A stretch of 10,766 nt of DNA from Sedimenticola_A endophacoides (GTDB taxonomy: Bacteria; Pseudomonadota; Gammaproteobacteria; Chromatiales; Chromatiaceae): contig PQCO01000090.1 of NCBI GenBank assembly GCA_003062345.1, forward strand, positions 1-10,766, read 5' to 3'. Of the stretch, positions 1 to 7,419 are shown in pieces. A program made the translations under genes and the position numbers. The notes under the pieces were generated by a model. That model saw only the letters and a program-made list of their open reading frames with translations, did not search any database and had not been told where the DNA came from. How positions within the stretch are numbered: position 1 is the stretch's first letter; the number at the start of each line of letters is the position of its first letter.

Positions 1-1
1 C

Positions 2-169
2 ATCTCACGATTGCGACGCTTTGCCATCGGTCTACTCAAGGGCAAGAAAACCGATGAGTCAATCCCAGAGAAAATGAAAAAGCTTCTGCTCAATACCCGG
101 GCGGTATTCGATATTTTGAAAATGACGAGTAACGCGATGCCACGTAATGGGAATTTTGCCGGAGCGTAG
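2..169 (+). pseudogene. C-terminal end of a transposase-like protein (cut by window edge)
   Basis: An open frame enters from the left edge and ends at a TAG at 167-169, giving 56 residues. The first part reads LRRFAIGLLKGKK, followed by a basic helix and a segment around VFDILKM. This resembles the C-terminal tail of DDE transposases of the IS4/ISAs1 type, where a short Leu/Arg-rich helix precedes a second basic segment. No catalytic residue lies inside the window, so it cannot be told whether the upstream part is intact or this is a remnant. The family is inferred from general resemblance and is not certain. It lies where mutS is often found in related genomes, which suggests an insertion or rearrangement boundary. 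Confidence 0.45.
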
Positions 170-218
170 ATTTACCGTGTCAGGGGGGGCGGGTTTGGGT
201 CTTCATTGCGACAAAATA

Positions 219-572
219 ATGACGGAAATAAATTTTCCGACGATGTGTGCGCTTCTGACTATGTCTTACATGATGAATAAAGAAGGCGAACTGCATAGCA
301 ATGCTTATGGAGTGGGCATCGTAACAGCGGGTGATTCGGCCAGAGGGGCGATCGATCATGCTGTCATCACGGAGGAGCACTTCGCTGCGGTGATCTGTCT
401 GGCGGTGGCCTTGTCCGAAGGATTGGACCCCTGGAAGACCTCCATGGACGGGAGCGGTATCGCGCTGCGTGTCCCTATCCCCGGGACGAGTGACGTCGAG
501 CGCCATTTCGCCCGACGGATGGTGTCCGCTCCCTGCGTGGTGAGCTGCCTTCGCCTTGCGACAGCCCGCTGA
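219..572 (+). CDS. Doubtful ORF, unknown small protein
   Basis: The frame is open from 147 to 572, overlapping the end of the transposase-like gene. The first start not overlapping that gene is the ATG at 219, giving 117 residues. No Shine-Dalgarno sequence precedes it. From about position 280 to 500 codon use looks coding: third positions are often G or C, with many ATC, GCG, GTG and CTG codons, and the product has a helix-like stretch (ITEEHFAAVICLAVALSEG). The last 25 residues look less natural. I recognise no family, motif, signal peptide or membrane segment. It may be a real small gene, the surviving part of one disrupted by the neighbouring insertion, or chance. There is no better candidate between 170 and 700 on either strand. 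Confidence 0.28.
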   Translation: MTEINFPTMCALLTMSYMMNKEGELHSNAYGVGIVTAGDSARGAIDHAVITEEHFAAVICLAVALSEGLDPWKTSMDGSGIALRVPIPGTSDVERHFARRMVSAPCVVSCLRLATAR

Positions 573-702
573 ATTACCCTGTTCTGAGGCGCCTTCAGGA
601 CTACCTCGGCCCCGGTCGCCGGTTTCCCATTCACACCCTTATACGCCGACCCACGCATAAGCTATGATGCGGGCTGGGTGTGGCTTTTGGGAGCGTGAAG
701 CG

Positions 703-1209
703 ATGCGACATACAGTGGAGCGGCTTGCCAGTGAGTTGGCACGGCGGCTTGCCGCAGACGGTCTTGCGCTGACCTGCGCCGAGTCCTGCACCGGCGGCTG
801 GCTGTCGAAGGTGTTGACCGATATCCCCGGCAGCAGTCGTTGGTTTGATCGGGGTTTTGTCACCTATAGCAATGCGGCGAAACATTCGATGCTGGGGGTG
901 CGCGAAGAGACACTGGCGCACTATGGGGCGGTGAGTGCCGAGACGGTGCTGGAGATGGCGCATGGGGCCCTGGCCAACAGTTGTGCCGCCTTGTCGGTGG
1001 CGATCAGCGGTATTGCCGGGCCCGGTGGCGGCAGCGCGGAGAAGCCGGTCGGCACGGTCTGGTTCGCCTGGGCGGACGCCGATGGGTGGAGCGCGGCGCG
1101 GATGATGTGTTTTTCCGGGGATCGGGAGGCGGTGCGGGAGCAGGCGGTTGCGGCCGCGCTGGAGGGGCTGCTCGGGCGGCTCGAAGGGGCGCCGGAACGT
1201 GCCGGGTGA
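703..1209 (+). CDS. pncC: NMN amidohydrolase PncC (CinA C-terminal domain family)
   Basis: PncC deamidates nicotinamide mononucleotide to nicotinic acid mononucleotide in the cytoplasm, recycling the NMN released by NAD-dependent DNA ligase. The 168-residue product is a stand-alone CinA-C domain of usual length. The nucleophile motif AESCTGG starts at residue 26 (Ser28), with TYSNAAK at 54-60 and the glycine-rich SGIAGPGGGSAEKPVGTVWF typical of the family. An upstream in-frame ATG at 664 would add 13 residues. I prefer 703 because GGGAG at 689-693 is correctly spaced from it and the protein then begins as its homologues do. A TATGAT at 663-668 could be a -10 box, but no good -35 accompanies it. 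The gene overlaps thpR and lies upstream of recA, the usual gammaproteobacterial order. Confidence 0.93.
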   Translation: MRHTVERLASELARRLAADGLALTCAESCTGGWLSKVLTDIPGSSRWFDRGFVTYSNAAKHSMLGVREETLAHYGAVSAETVLEMAHGALANSCAALSVAISGIAGPGGGSAEKPVGTVWFAWADADGWSAARMMCFSGDREAVREQAVAAALEGLLGRLEGAPERAG

Positions 1210-1732
1210 GTTGCCGGCACGGCGGCTCTTTTTCGCCCTGTGGCCCGACCCTCGGGTGCGGCAGACGTTGGATCGGCTTTCTGCCGGATTCGGGGCCGGG
1301 CAGGGTCGGATGCAACACCCGCTGGATCTGCATCTGACGCTGATTTTTCTCGGGCGGGTCGAGCCCGCGCGGCTGGCCTGCATCGAGTCGGCCGCCGCCT
1401 CAATTCCGTTTGTTCCGTTTCGGTTGCGCATCGACCGCGTGGGTTATTGGAAGCCTCCCCGGATACTCTGGTGCGGTCCCGGGGAGACCCCGTCTCCGTT
1501 GGCCCGGTTGGTCGCGGATCTGTCGGAGCGGCTCGCCGACTGCGACTTTCAGCCGGAGGCGCGCGCCTACGCGCCGCATGTCACCCTGCTGCGCAAGGCG
1601 CGGGCGGTTCCTGCGCATCTCATTGAAAATCCAATAGATTGGGTGGCATCCGGGTTTGTTCTGGCGGCTTCCGACCCCAGTGGGGTGCCGCCTTATTACC
1701 AGATTTTAAAAAAATGGGGCAGAGACTCATGA
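1199..1732 (+). CDS. thpR: RNA 2',3'-cyclic phosphodiesterase ThpR (LigT, 2H family)
   Basis: ThpR belongs to the 2H phosphoesterase superfamily; it hydrolyses RNA 2',3'-cyclic phosphate ends to 2'-phosphate and was first described as a 2'-5' RNA ligase. Both signature HxT motifs are present: HLTL at residues 45-48 (in HLTLIFLG) and HVTL at 127-130, about 80 residues apart as expected. The length of 177 residues is normal. I chose the GTG at 1199 because AAGGGG at 1184-1189 precedes it at good spacing and homologues begin shortly before the RRLFFAL strand. The frame is open further upstream to an ATG at 1148, but that part lies within pncC and looks non-coding. A TTG at 1211 is a second possible start. 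It overlaps the end of pncC by 11 nt, suggesting translational coupling. Confidence 0.9.
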   Translation: MPGELPARRLFFALWPDPRVRQTLDRLSAGFGAGQGRMQHPLDLHLTLIFLGRVEPARLACIESAAASIPFVPFRLRIDRVGYWKPPRILWCGPGETPSPLARLVADLSERLADCDFQPEARAYAPHVTLLRKARAVPAHLIENPIDWVASGFVLAASDPSGVPPYYQILKKWGRDS

Positions 1733-1757
1733 CTTGAGCCTCTGGTTATGCCATACT
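1729..1757 (+). promoter_or_regulatory. Candidate sigma-70 promoter of recA
   Basis: ATGACT (1729-1734, four of six to the -35 consensus) is followed after 17 bp by CATACT (1752-1757, four of six to the -10 consensus). Transcription would begin near 1764, inside the direct repeat described next, so a repressor bound there could block it. TTGAGC at 1734-1739 is an alternative -35 but has no well-spaced -10. The assignment is an inference from matches and position; the promoter overlaps the thpR stop codon. Confidence 0.4.
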
Positions 1758-1760
1758 AGA

Positions 1761-1775
1761 GAACAATTAGAGAAC
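1761..1775. promoter_or_regulatory. Candidate SOS (LexA) operator, GAAC-N7-GAAC direct repeat
   Basis: GAACAATTAGAGAAC lies 47 bp before the recA start. It is part of a longer 11-bp-period direct repeat, TAGAGAACA at 1757-1765 and again at 1768-1776. On the other strand it reads GTTC-N7-GTTC, the LexA box known from alphaproteobacteria. No CTGT-N8-ACAG box, the usual gammaproteobacterial operator, is visible between thpR and recA. The position at the predicted transcription start suits a repressor site. That LexA binds here is inference. Confidence 0.45.
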
Positions 1776-1822
1776 ACTAGTGGCGGCAGGATGCCGCGTC
1801 AAACGACAACCGGGGAATAGCA

Positions 1823-2863
1823 ATGGACGATAATCGCAAAAAGGCCTTGAGTGCGGCGTTGAGCCAGATCGAGAAACAGTTCGGCAAGGGTTCTGTCATG
1901 CGTATGGGCGACTCCAGCGCCGTGCGCAACATAGAGACCATCTCCACAGGCTCGCTGAGCCTGGACATCGCCCTTGGCGTGGGCGGTGTGCCGCGGGGGC
2001 GCGTGATTGAGATCTATGGACCGGAGTCGTCCGGCAAGACCACCCTCACCCTGCATATCGTGGCCGAGGCCCAGAAGGTCGGTGGCACGGCGGCGTTCGT
2101 GGATGCCGAACATGCCCTGGATCCGGTGTATGCCGAAAAGCTGGGTGTGGATATGGACGAACTGCTGGTCTCCCAGCCGGATACCGGAGAACAGGCCCTG
2201 GAGATCACCGACATGCTGGTGCGCTCGGGTGCGGTAGACGTGGTGGTGGTCGATTCTGTGGCGGCTTTGACGCCCAAGGCGGAGATCGAGGGCGAAATGG
2301 GGGACTCCCACGTCGGCCTGCAGGCCCGGCTCATGTCCCAGGCCCTGCGCAAGCTTACCGGAAACATCAAACGCTCGAACTGCATGGTGATCTTCATCAA
2401 CCAGATCCGCATGAAGATCGGTGTGATGTTCGGTAACCCAGAGACCACAACCGGTGGCAATGCGCTGAAATTCTACTCGTCGGTGCGCCTGGATATCCGT
2501 CGTACCGGGGCGATCAAGAAGGGCGATGAGGTGATCGGCAACGAGACCAAGGTGAAGGTGGTGAAAAACAAGGTCGCACCGCCCTTCAAGCAGGCCAATT
2601 TCGAGATCCTCTACGGAGAGGGGGTCTCGCGCGAGGGTGAGATCATCGAACTCGGTGTGAAGGAGGGGATCGTCGATAAATCGGGGGCCTGGTACAGCTA
2701 TAACGGTGACCGGATCGGCCAGGGTAAGGACAACGTACGAAATTTTCTCAAGGAAAATCCGCAGATTGCTTCAGAAATCGAGCAGCGGGTGCGCGAAGCG
2801 GTGTTTCCGAAAGATGAGGCGAAGGTGGTTCCGATCACCGAGGGTGTCGGCGCGGAGGGGTGA
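1823..2863 (+). CDS. recA: Recombinase RecA
   Basis: RecA forms the nucleoprotein filament on single-stranded DNA for homologous recombination and activates LexA self-cleavage in the SOS response. The 346-residue product is complete. The Walker A motif GPESSGKTT is at 66-74 with Lys72, the catalytic glutamate in DAEHALD is Glu96, and Walker B VVVVDS is at 140-145, all at E. coli numbering. Loop L1 (EGEMGDSHVG) starts at 156, loop L2 (QIRMKIGVMFGNPETTTGG) starts at about 194, and the C-terminal tail is short and acidic. GGGG at 1812-1815 is the ribosome binding site. recX follows after 6 bp with no terminator between, so the two are probably co-transcribed. No intein or frameshift is present. 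Confidence 0.99.
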   Translation: MDDNRKKALSAALSQIEKQFGKGSVMRMGDSSAVRNIETISTGSLSLDIALGVGGVPRGRVIEIYGPESSGKTTLTLHIVAEAQKVGGTAAFVDAEHALDPVYAEKLGVDMDELLVSQPDTGEQALEITDMLVRSGAVDVVVVDSVAALTPKAEIEGEMGDSHVGLQARLMSQALRKLTGNIKRSNCMVIFINQIRMKIGVMFGNPETTTGGNALKFYSSVRLDIRRTGAIKKGDEVIGNETKVKVVKNKVAPPFKQANFEILYGEGVSREGEIIELGVKEGIVDKSGAWYSYNGDRIGQGKDNVRNFLKENPQIASEIEQRVREAVFPKDEAKVVPITEGVGAEG

Positions 2864-2869
2864 TCCGCA

Positions 2870-3316
2870 ATGGATCGGCAGGCCCTGGAGCAGGCGCTGA
2901 TGCGCCTGCTCGCCGCGCGCGAACATACACGCGCCGAACTGCGGGGTAAACTCGCATCCCGCTGTGCGGAACCGCAACTCCTGGAACAGGTGATCGACGA
3001 GCTGCGCGAGCGGGGGTTGCAGAGCGATGGGCGCTTCGCCGAGCAGTACGTCTCCAGCCGCATGCGCAGGGGTTTCGGGCCGTTGCGCATCCGCAGGGAG
3101 CTGCAGGAGCGGGGGGTCGAGGCCCCTCTGCTGGAGGCGAGTCTCGACGAGCAGGACGCGGCGTGGTTCGAACTGCTGCGCGAGATCCACCGGCGCAAGT
3201 ATGGCGCAGGCCTGCCGGGCGATTTCAAGGAACGCGCAAGGCGTGCCAGGTTTCTGGAATACCGGGGGTTTCCCGCGGAGATGATCCGCCGCCTGCTATG
3301 GTCGGAGGAGGCGTGA
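2870..3316 (+). CDS. recX: Regulatory protein RecX
   Basis: RecX binds RecA filaments and limits their extension and ATPase activity. The 148-residue product is almost entirely helical and rich in Arg, Glu and Leu, as expected for the three tandem three-helix repeats of the family. Characteristic stretches are LLAAREHTRAELRGKL near residue 13, VIDELRERGLQSDGRFAEQY near 41, and RRGFGPLRIRRELQERGV near 66. The ribosome binding site GGAGGGG at 2854-2860 lies within the last codons of recA and the start is only 6 bp past the recA stop, so the two genes are likely translationally coupled. Unlike E. coli, there is no intergenic hairpin to lower recX expression relative to recA. Confidence 0.93.
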   Translation: MDRQALEQALMRLLAAREHTRAELRGKLASRCAEPQLLEQVIDELRERGLQSDGRFAEQYVSSRMRRGFGPLRIRRELQERGVEAPLLEASLDEQDAAWFELLREIHRRKYGAGLPGDFKERARRARFLEYRGFPAEMIRRLLWSEEA

Positions 3317-3377
3317 CTTTTTGCCCGGTTCTGCATACCATTCCCCTTTCTCCGGCTACATCCGTATCTAGCATCTA

Positions 3378-6011
3378 ATGAAGACCAGCGCAGAACTCCG
3401 TAAAGCTTTCCTCGACTACTTCGCAGACAAGGGCCACAGCGTGGTCCCCAGCAGCCCCCTGGTGCCCGCGAATGACCCCACGCTGCTGTTTACCAACGCC
3501 GGTATGGTGCAGTTCAAGGATGCCTTTCTTGGACGCGAAAGGCGCCCCTATACCACGGCCACCAGCTCTCAGCGTTGCGTGCGCGCCGGCGGTAAGCACA
3601 ACGACCTGGAGAACGTGGGTTACACCGCGCGTCATCACACCTTTTTCGAGATGCTCGGCAATTTCAGCTTCGGCGACTATTTCAAGCGCGAAGCGATCGG
3701 TTATGCCTGGGAGTTTCTCACCGAGGTGATGCGTCTGCCCGCCGAGCGGTTGTGGGTGACGGTGTATGAGGAGGATACGGAGGCGGCCGCGATCTGGCTC
3801 AACGAGATCGGGGTCGATCCCGGTCGCTTCAGCCGCATCGGCGACAAGCGGGGCGGAAAAAAATACGAGAGCGACAACTTCTGGTCCATGGGTGACACCG
3901 GCCCCTGCGGACCCTGCTCCGAGATCTTCTATGATCATGGCGAGGGGATCTGGGGTGGCCCTCCAGGCACGCCGGAAGAGGACGGTGACCGTTACATCGA
4001 GATCTGGAACCTGGTGTTCATGCAGTTCAACCGGGATGCCGATGGCAACATGACGCCGCTGCCCCGTCCGTCGGTGGATACCGGCATGGGCCTGGAGCGG
4101 CTGGCGGCGGTGATGCAGGAAGTCCACAGCAATTACGAGATCGACCTGTTTCAGAGCCTGATCAGGGCCACGGCCGAGGTGACCGGCTGCGGCAACCTGG
4201 AGGAGAAATCGCTCCGGGTGATCGCCGACCACATCCGTTCCTGTGCCTTCCTGGTGGTGGACGGCGTGCTGCCCTCCAACGAGGGGCGGGGCTATGTCTT
4301 GCGCCGCATCATCCGCCGCGCCATCCGCCACGGCTACATGCTGGGCACCAGCGAGCCCTTCTTTTACCGGCTGGTCGGACCTCTGACCCGGGAGATGGGG
4401 GCCGCCTATCCGGAGCTGGAACAGACGCGTACCCAGGTCGAACGGGTGCTGCGGCTGGAGGAGGAGCGTTTCGCCGAGACCCTGGAGCAGGGGATGAAAA
4501 TCCTGGAGCAGGCGATCGCCGGACTCAGTGGTACAGAGATTCCCGGCGAGACCGTGTTCAAACTCTACGACACCTACGGCTTCCCCACCGACCTGACGGC
4601 GGATATCGCCCGCGAGCGTGGTTTGAGCCTCGACATGCCGGGCTTTGAATCCGAAATGGAGGCGCAGCGCGAGCGCGCCCGAGCCGCCAGTCAGTTTGGC
4701 GCCGAGCAGCAGATCGAGATCGCGCTTGACGGTGAGACCGATTTCACCGGATATGAGCGCCTGGAGGACAGCGCCACTGTGATCGCGCTGTTCCGTGATG
4801 GCCACTCGGTGGATGGCCTGGGCGATGGTGACGAGGGGCTCGTGGTCCTTGATCGTACCCCCTTCTATGCGGAATCGGGCGGTCAGGTCGGCGATACCGG
4901 GGCGCTGCGCCTGGCCGGAGAGTCCCGCTTCACTGTGGCGGATACCCAAAAACAGGGCGGCGGTGTGTTTATCCACTTGGGCAGGCTCCAGGGGCCGGAG
5001 CTGCGAGTCGGCGATACGGTAACGGCGGCGGTCGATCCGGAAATACGCTCGGCCACTGCGCTCAATCACTCGGCCACCCATCTGCTGCACGCCGCCCTGC
5101 GCACGGTACTGGGTGATCATGTACAGCAGAAGGGCTCCCTGGTTGACGCAGAGCGTTTGCGCTTCGATTTCTCCCATTTCGAGCCGGTCAGCCGGGAGCA
5201 ACTGAAGGCTGTTGAACGGATGGTCAATGCCCAGATACGCCGCAACTACATGGTCGAGACACGGATCATGTCCCTGGATGACGCCAAGTCGAGCGGTGCC
5301 ATGGCGTTGTTCGGCGAGAAGTACGACGAGCATGTACGGGTACTGCGCATGGGTGATTTTTCGACTGAACTGTGCGGGGGCACCCACGTTAAGGCGGTTG
5401 GTGACATCGGGCTGGTCAGGATTACCGCCGAGACCGGCATCGCCTCGGGCGTGCGGCGGATCGAGGCGGTCACCGGCGCCAGTGCGGTCGATTGGATGGA
5501 GAACGATGAAGAGCAACTTCACGAGGTGGCGGATCTGCTCAAGGCGGCTCGGCAAGGCGTGGGCGAGAAGGTGGCCCAGTTGCTGGAGCGCAACCGCAGG
5601 TTGGAAAAGGAGCTGGAACAGCTGAAGAATAAGATGGCAAGCGCGGCGGGCAGTGATCTGGCGGCCACTGCCATCGACGTGGGGGGGGTGAAGGTGTTGG
5701 CGGCGAACCTCGATGGCGCTGATTCCAAGTCCCTGCGCGACACCATGGACCAGCTGAAGAACAAGCTGGGGAGCGCGGTGATCGTGCTGGCGGCCGTCGT
5801 TGACGGCAAGGTCAGCCTGGTCGCCGGGGTCACCAAAGACCGGACGGCGGCCTGCAAGGCGGGTGATCTGGTGCGCTTCGTCGCCGAGCAGGTTGGCGGC
5901 AAGGGCGGTGGCCGGCCGGATATGGCCCAGGCCGGCGGCAGCGATCCAACGGCGCTGCCCGCGGCGCTGGCATCGGTCGAGGCGTGGGTGCGCGAACGCT
6001 GCGGCGGATAA
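3378..6011 (+). CDS. alaS: Alanine-tRNA ligase AlaS
   Basis: AlaS charges tRNA-Ala with alanine and removes wrongly attached serine or glycine. The product has 877 residues, one more than the E. coli enzyme. The class II catalytic domain covers roughly 1-460, with the N-terminal LFTNAGMVQFKDAFLG near 37, RHHTFFEMLGNFSFGDYF near 85 and VDTGMGLERL near 233. The editing domain contains the zinc ligands His564 and His568 (NHSATHLLH) plus Cys666 and His670 (CGGTH), matching E. coli numbering. A coiled coil follows near 725-760, then the C-Ala (DHHA1) domain with GGKGGGRPDMAQAGG near 838-852. No clear Shine-Dalgarno sequence precedes the ATG. A 61-bp gap separates it from recX; no convincing promoter is visible there. 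Confidence 0.98.
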   Translation: MKTSAELRKAFLDYFADKGHSVVPSSPLVPANDPTLLFTNAGMVQFKDAFLGRERRPYTTATSSQRCVRAGGKHNDLENVGYTARHHTFFEMLGNFSFGDYFKREAIGYAWEFLTEVMRLPAERLWVTVYEEDTEAAAIWLNEIGVDPGRFSRIGDKRGGKKYESDNFWSMGDTGPCGPCSEIFYDHGEGIWGGPPGTPEEDGDRYIEIWNLVFMQFNRDADGNMTPLPRPSVDTGMGLERLAAVMQEVHSNYEIDLFQSLIRATAEVTGCGNLEEKSLRVIADHIRSCAFLVVDGVLPSNEGRGYVLRRIIRRAIRHGYMLGTSEPFFYRLVGPLTREMGAAYPELEQTRTQVERVLRLEEERFAETLEQGMKILEQAIAGLSGTEIPGETVFKLYDTYGFPTDLTADIARERGLSLDMPGFESEMEAQRERARAASQFGAEQQIEIALDGETDFTGYERLEDSATVIALFRDGHSVDGLGDGDEGLVVLDRTPFYAESGGQVGDTGALRLAGESRFTVADTQKQGGGVFIHLGRLQGPELRVGDTVTAAVDPEIRSATALNHSATHLLHAALRTVLGDHVQQKGSLVDAERLRFDFSHFEPVSREQLKAVERMVNAQIRRNYMVETRIMSLDDAKSSGAMALFGEKYDEHVRVLRMGDFSTELCGGTHVKAVGDIGLVRITAETGIASGVRRIEAVTGASAVDWMENDEEQLHEVADLLKAARQGVGEKVAQLLERNRRLEKELEQLKNKMASAAGSDLAATAIDVGGVKVLAANLDGADSKSLRDTMDQLKNKLGSAVIVLAAVVDGKVSLVAGVTKDRTAACKAGDLVRFVAEQVGGKGGGRPDMAQAGGSDPTALPAALASVEAWVRERCGG

Positions 6012-6095
6012 CCCGCAAGCCCCTGAGGCACCGATTTTTTCTGCCAGATTGTCTGTTTAACTAACCCGCTGATTGGTGTTTAATATCCCGTTTTT

Positions 6096-6121
6096 GGGCT
6101 CCGGCGGTGTGCCTGGGGCCC
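6096..6121 (+). other. Hairpin in the lysC leader
   Basis: GGGCTCC (6096-6102) pairs with GGGGCCC (6115-6121) across a 12-nt loop, a seven-pair stem with one G-U pair, ending 24 nt before the lysC start. No T-run follows, so it is not an intrinsic terminator. The whole alaS-lysC gap is 134 nt, too short for a full lysine riboswitch, and I see none. TAATAT at 6081-6086 could be a -10 box but lacks a clear -35. The role of the hairpin is unknown. Confidence 0.3.
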
Positions 6122-6145
6122 GTGTTCCAGCGAGTGTGCAAGCAA

Positions 6146-7378
6146 ATGGCTCTGATAGTTCAAAAATACGGCGGCACCTCGGTCGGCACGGTAGAGCGCA
6201 TCCAGGCGGTTGCCGAAAAGGTCGCCCAGGTTCGCCAGCGCGGTGACCAGATCGTGGTGGTCGTCTCGGCCATGTCGGGCGAGACCAACCGGCTGATCGC
6301 CCTGGCCAGGGCGATTGATGAGCGTCCCGACCCGAGAGAGATGGATGTACTGATCTCCACCGGCGAGCAGGTAACGATCGCCCTGCTCAGCATGGCGTTG
6401 CATAAGATCGACTGTCCCGCCAAATCCTACACTGGAGGTCAGGTCGATATCCTGACCGACAACGCCTTCTCCAAGGCGCGCATCCGCGGTATCGACGACG
6501 TCCGGGTCCGCTCCGACCTGGAAGCCGGGCGCGTGGTGGTGGTGGCCGGCTTCCAGGGTGTGGATGAGCACGGCAACATCACCACACTGGGCCGCGGTGG
6601 CTCCGATACCACCGCAGTGGCTCTGGCGGCGGCGCTGAAGGCGGACGAGTGTCAGATATTTACCGACGTGGACGGCGTGTATACCACTGATCCGCGTGTC
6701 GAGCCAAAGGCCAGACGCCTGGAACGCATCACCTTCGAAGAGATGCTGGAGATGGCGAGCCTCGGCTCCAAGGTGTTGCAGATACGGGCCGTCGAGTTCG
6801 CCGGCAAATACAATGTACCCCTGCGTGTCCTCTCCAGCTTCGAGGAAGGTGAGGGCACCCTGATCACATTTGAGGACGAGGGTATGGAAGAGGCAAAAAT
6901 TTCCGGCATCGCGTTCAATCGCGACGAGGCCAAACTCACCATCCGCGGCGTTCCGGACCAGCCCGGCGTTGCCTACAGCATTCTCGGTCCGATCGCCGGA
7001 GCGAATATCGAGATTGACATGATCGTGCAGAACGTCTCCGAGGACAACACCACGGACTTCACCTTCACGGTCCATCGAAACGACTTTACCAAGGCCCTGG
7101 AACTGCTACAGGATACGGCGACGGTCCTCGGCGCCCGCGAAGCGAGTGGCGACGACTCCATCGTCAAGATCTCCCTGGTAGGGGTAGGGATGCGTTCTCA
7201 CGCCGGGATCGCCGCCACCATGTTCGAAACCCTCGCCAAGGAGGGGATCAATATCGGCATGATCTCCACATCCGAGATCAAGGTTTCCGTGGTGGTGGAC
7301 GAAAAATATCTGGAGCTCGGCGTGCGTGCCCTGCACAACGCATTCAATCTGGAGCAGAACGGTGTCGCGAACCCGTAA
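6146..7378 (+). CDS. lysC: Aspartate kinase LysC, lysine/threonine-sensitive class with two ACT domains
   Basis: Aspartate kinase phosphorylates L-aspartate, the first step toward lysine (and diaminopimelate), threonine and methionine. The 410-residue product is monofunctional, with no homoserine dehydrogenase fusion. The start MALIVQKYGGTSVGT matches homologues and fixes the ATG at 6146; the frame is open to 6107, but that part is not conserved in type, and the ribosome binding site is weak. Kinase motifs include KYGGTSVG at 7-14, STGEQ near 72 and TLGRGGSDTTA near 146. From about residue 265 two ACT domains follow, with GVPDQPGVAYSILGPIAGAN in the first and LVGVGMRSHAGIAATMFETL in the second, where feedback inhibitors bind. 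The alaS-lysC-csrA order is as in Pseudomonas. An internal start is described separately. Confidence 0.96.
   Translation: MALIVQKYGGTSVGTVERIQAVAEKVAQVRQRGDQIVVVVSAMSGETNRLIALARAIDERPDPREMDVLISTGEQVTIALLSMALHKIDCPAKSYTGGQVDILTDNAFSKARIRGIDDVRVRSDLEAGRVVVVAGFQGVDEHGNITTLGRGGSDTTAVALAAALKADECQIFTDVDGVYTTDPRVEPKARRLERITFEEMLEMASLGSKVLQIRAVEFAGKYNVPLRVLSSFEEGEGTLITFEDEGMEEAKISGIAFNRDEAKLTIRGVPDQPGVAYSILGPIAGANIEIDMIVQNVSEDNTTDFTFTVHRNDFTKALELLQDTATVLGAREASGDDSIVKISLVGVGMRSHAGIAATMFETLAKEGINIGMISTSEIKVSVVVDEKYLELGVRALHNAFNLEQNGVANP
6884..7378 (+). CDS. Probable internally started beta subunit of aspartate kinase
   Basis: An in-frame ATG at 6884 (Met247 of LysC) begins MEEAKISGIAFNRDEAKLT at the junction between kinase and ACT domains. 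GAGG at 6872-6875 is spaced 8 nt from it, better than the site before the full-length start. Aspartate kinases of the alpha2-beta2 class, such as those of Corynebacterium and Bacillus, make a beta subunit of about 160-170 residues from just such an in-frame start. Here it would have 164 residues and contain both ACT domains. Its use here is inferred from position, ribosome binding site and family knowledge. Confidence 0.55.
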   Translation: MEEAKISGIAFNRDEAKLTIRGVPDQPGVAYSILGPIAGANIEIDMIVQNVSEDNTTDFTFTVHRNDFTKALELLQDTATVLGAREASGDDSIVKISLVGVGMRSHAGIAATMFETLAKEGINIGMISTSEIKVSVVVDEKYLELGVRALHNAFNLEQNGVANP

Positions 7379-7419
7379 TCTCCGGATACCCGGCGGTTCG
7401 TAATAGGGGGCTAAATCCC

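Noticed and set aside
631..1431. 266-codon ORF on - opposite pncC and thpR
   Set aside because: It is antisense to two genes with clear catalytic motifs and has an Arg/Pro-rich mirror composition.
3375..5555. 726-codon ORF on - opposite alaS
   Set aside because: It is a shadow of the GC-rich codon pattern of alaS. The product is His/Gly/Asp/Leu-rich without recognisable domains, and alaS is certain.
6012..6145. Lysine riboswitch before lysC
   Set aside because: The gap of 134 nt is too short for the full aptamer plus expression platform, and only one isolated hairpin is seen.
6080..7075. 331-codon ORF on - opposite lysC
   Set aside because: It lies antisense to an unambiguous lysC and has the composition of a mirror frame.
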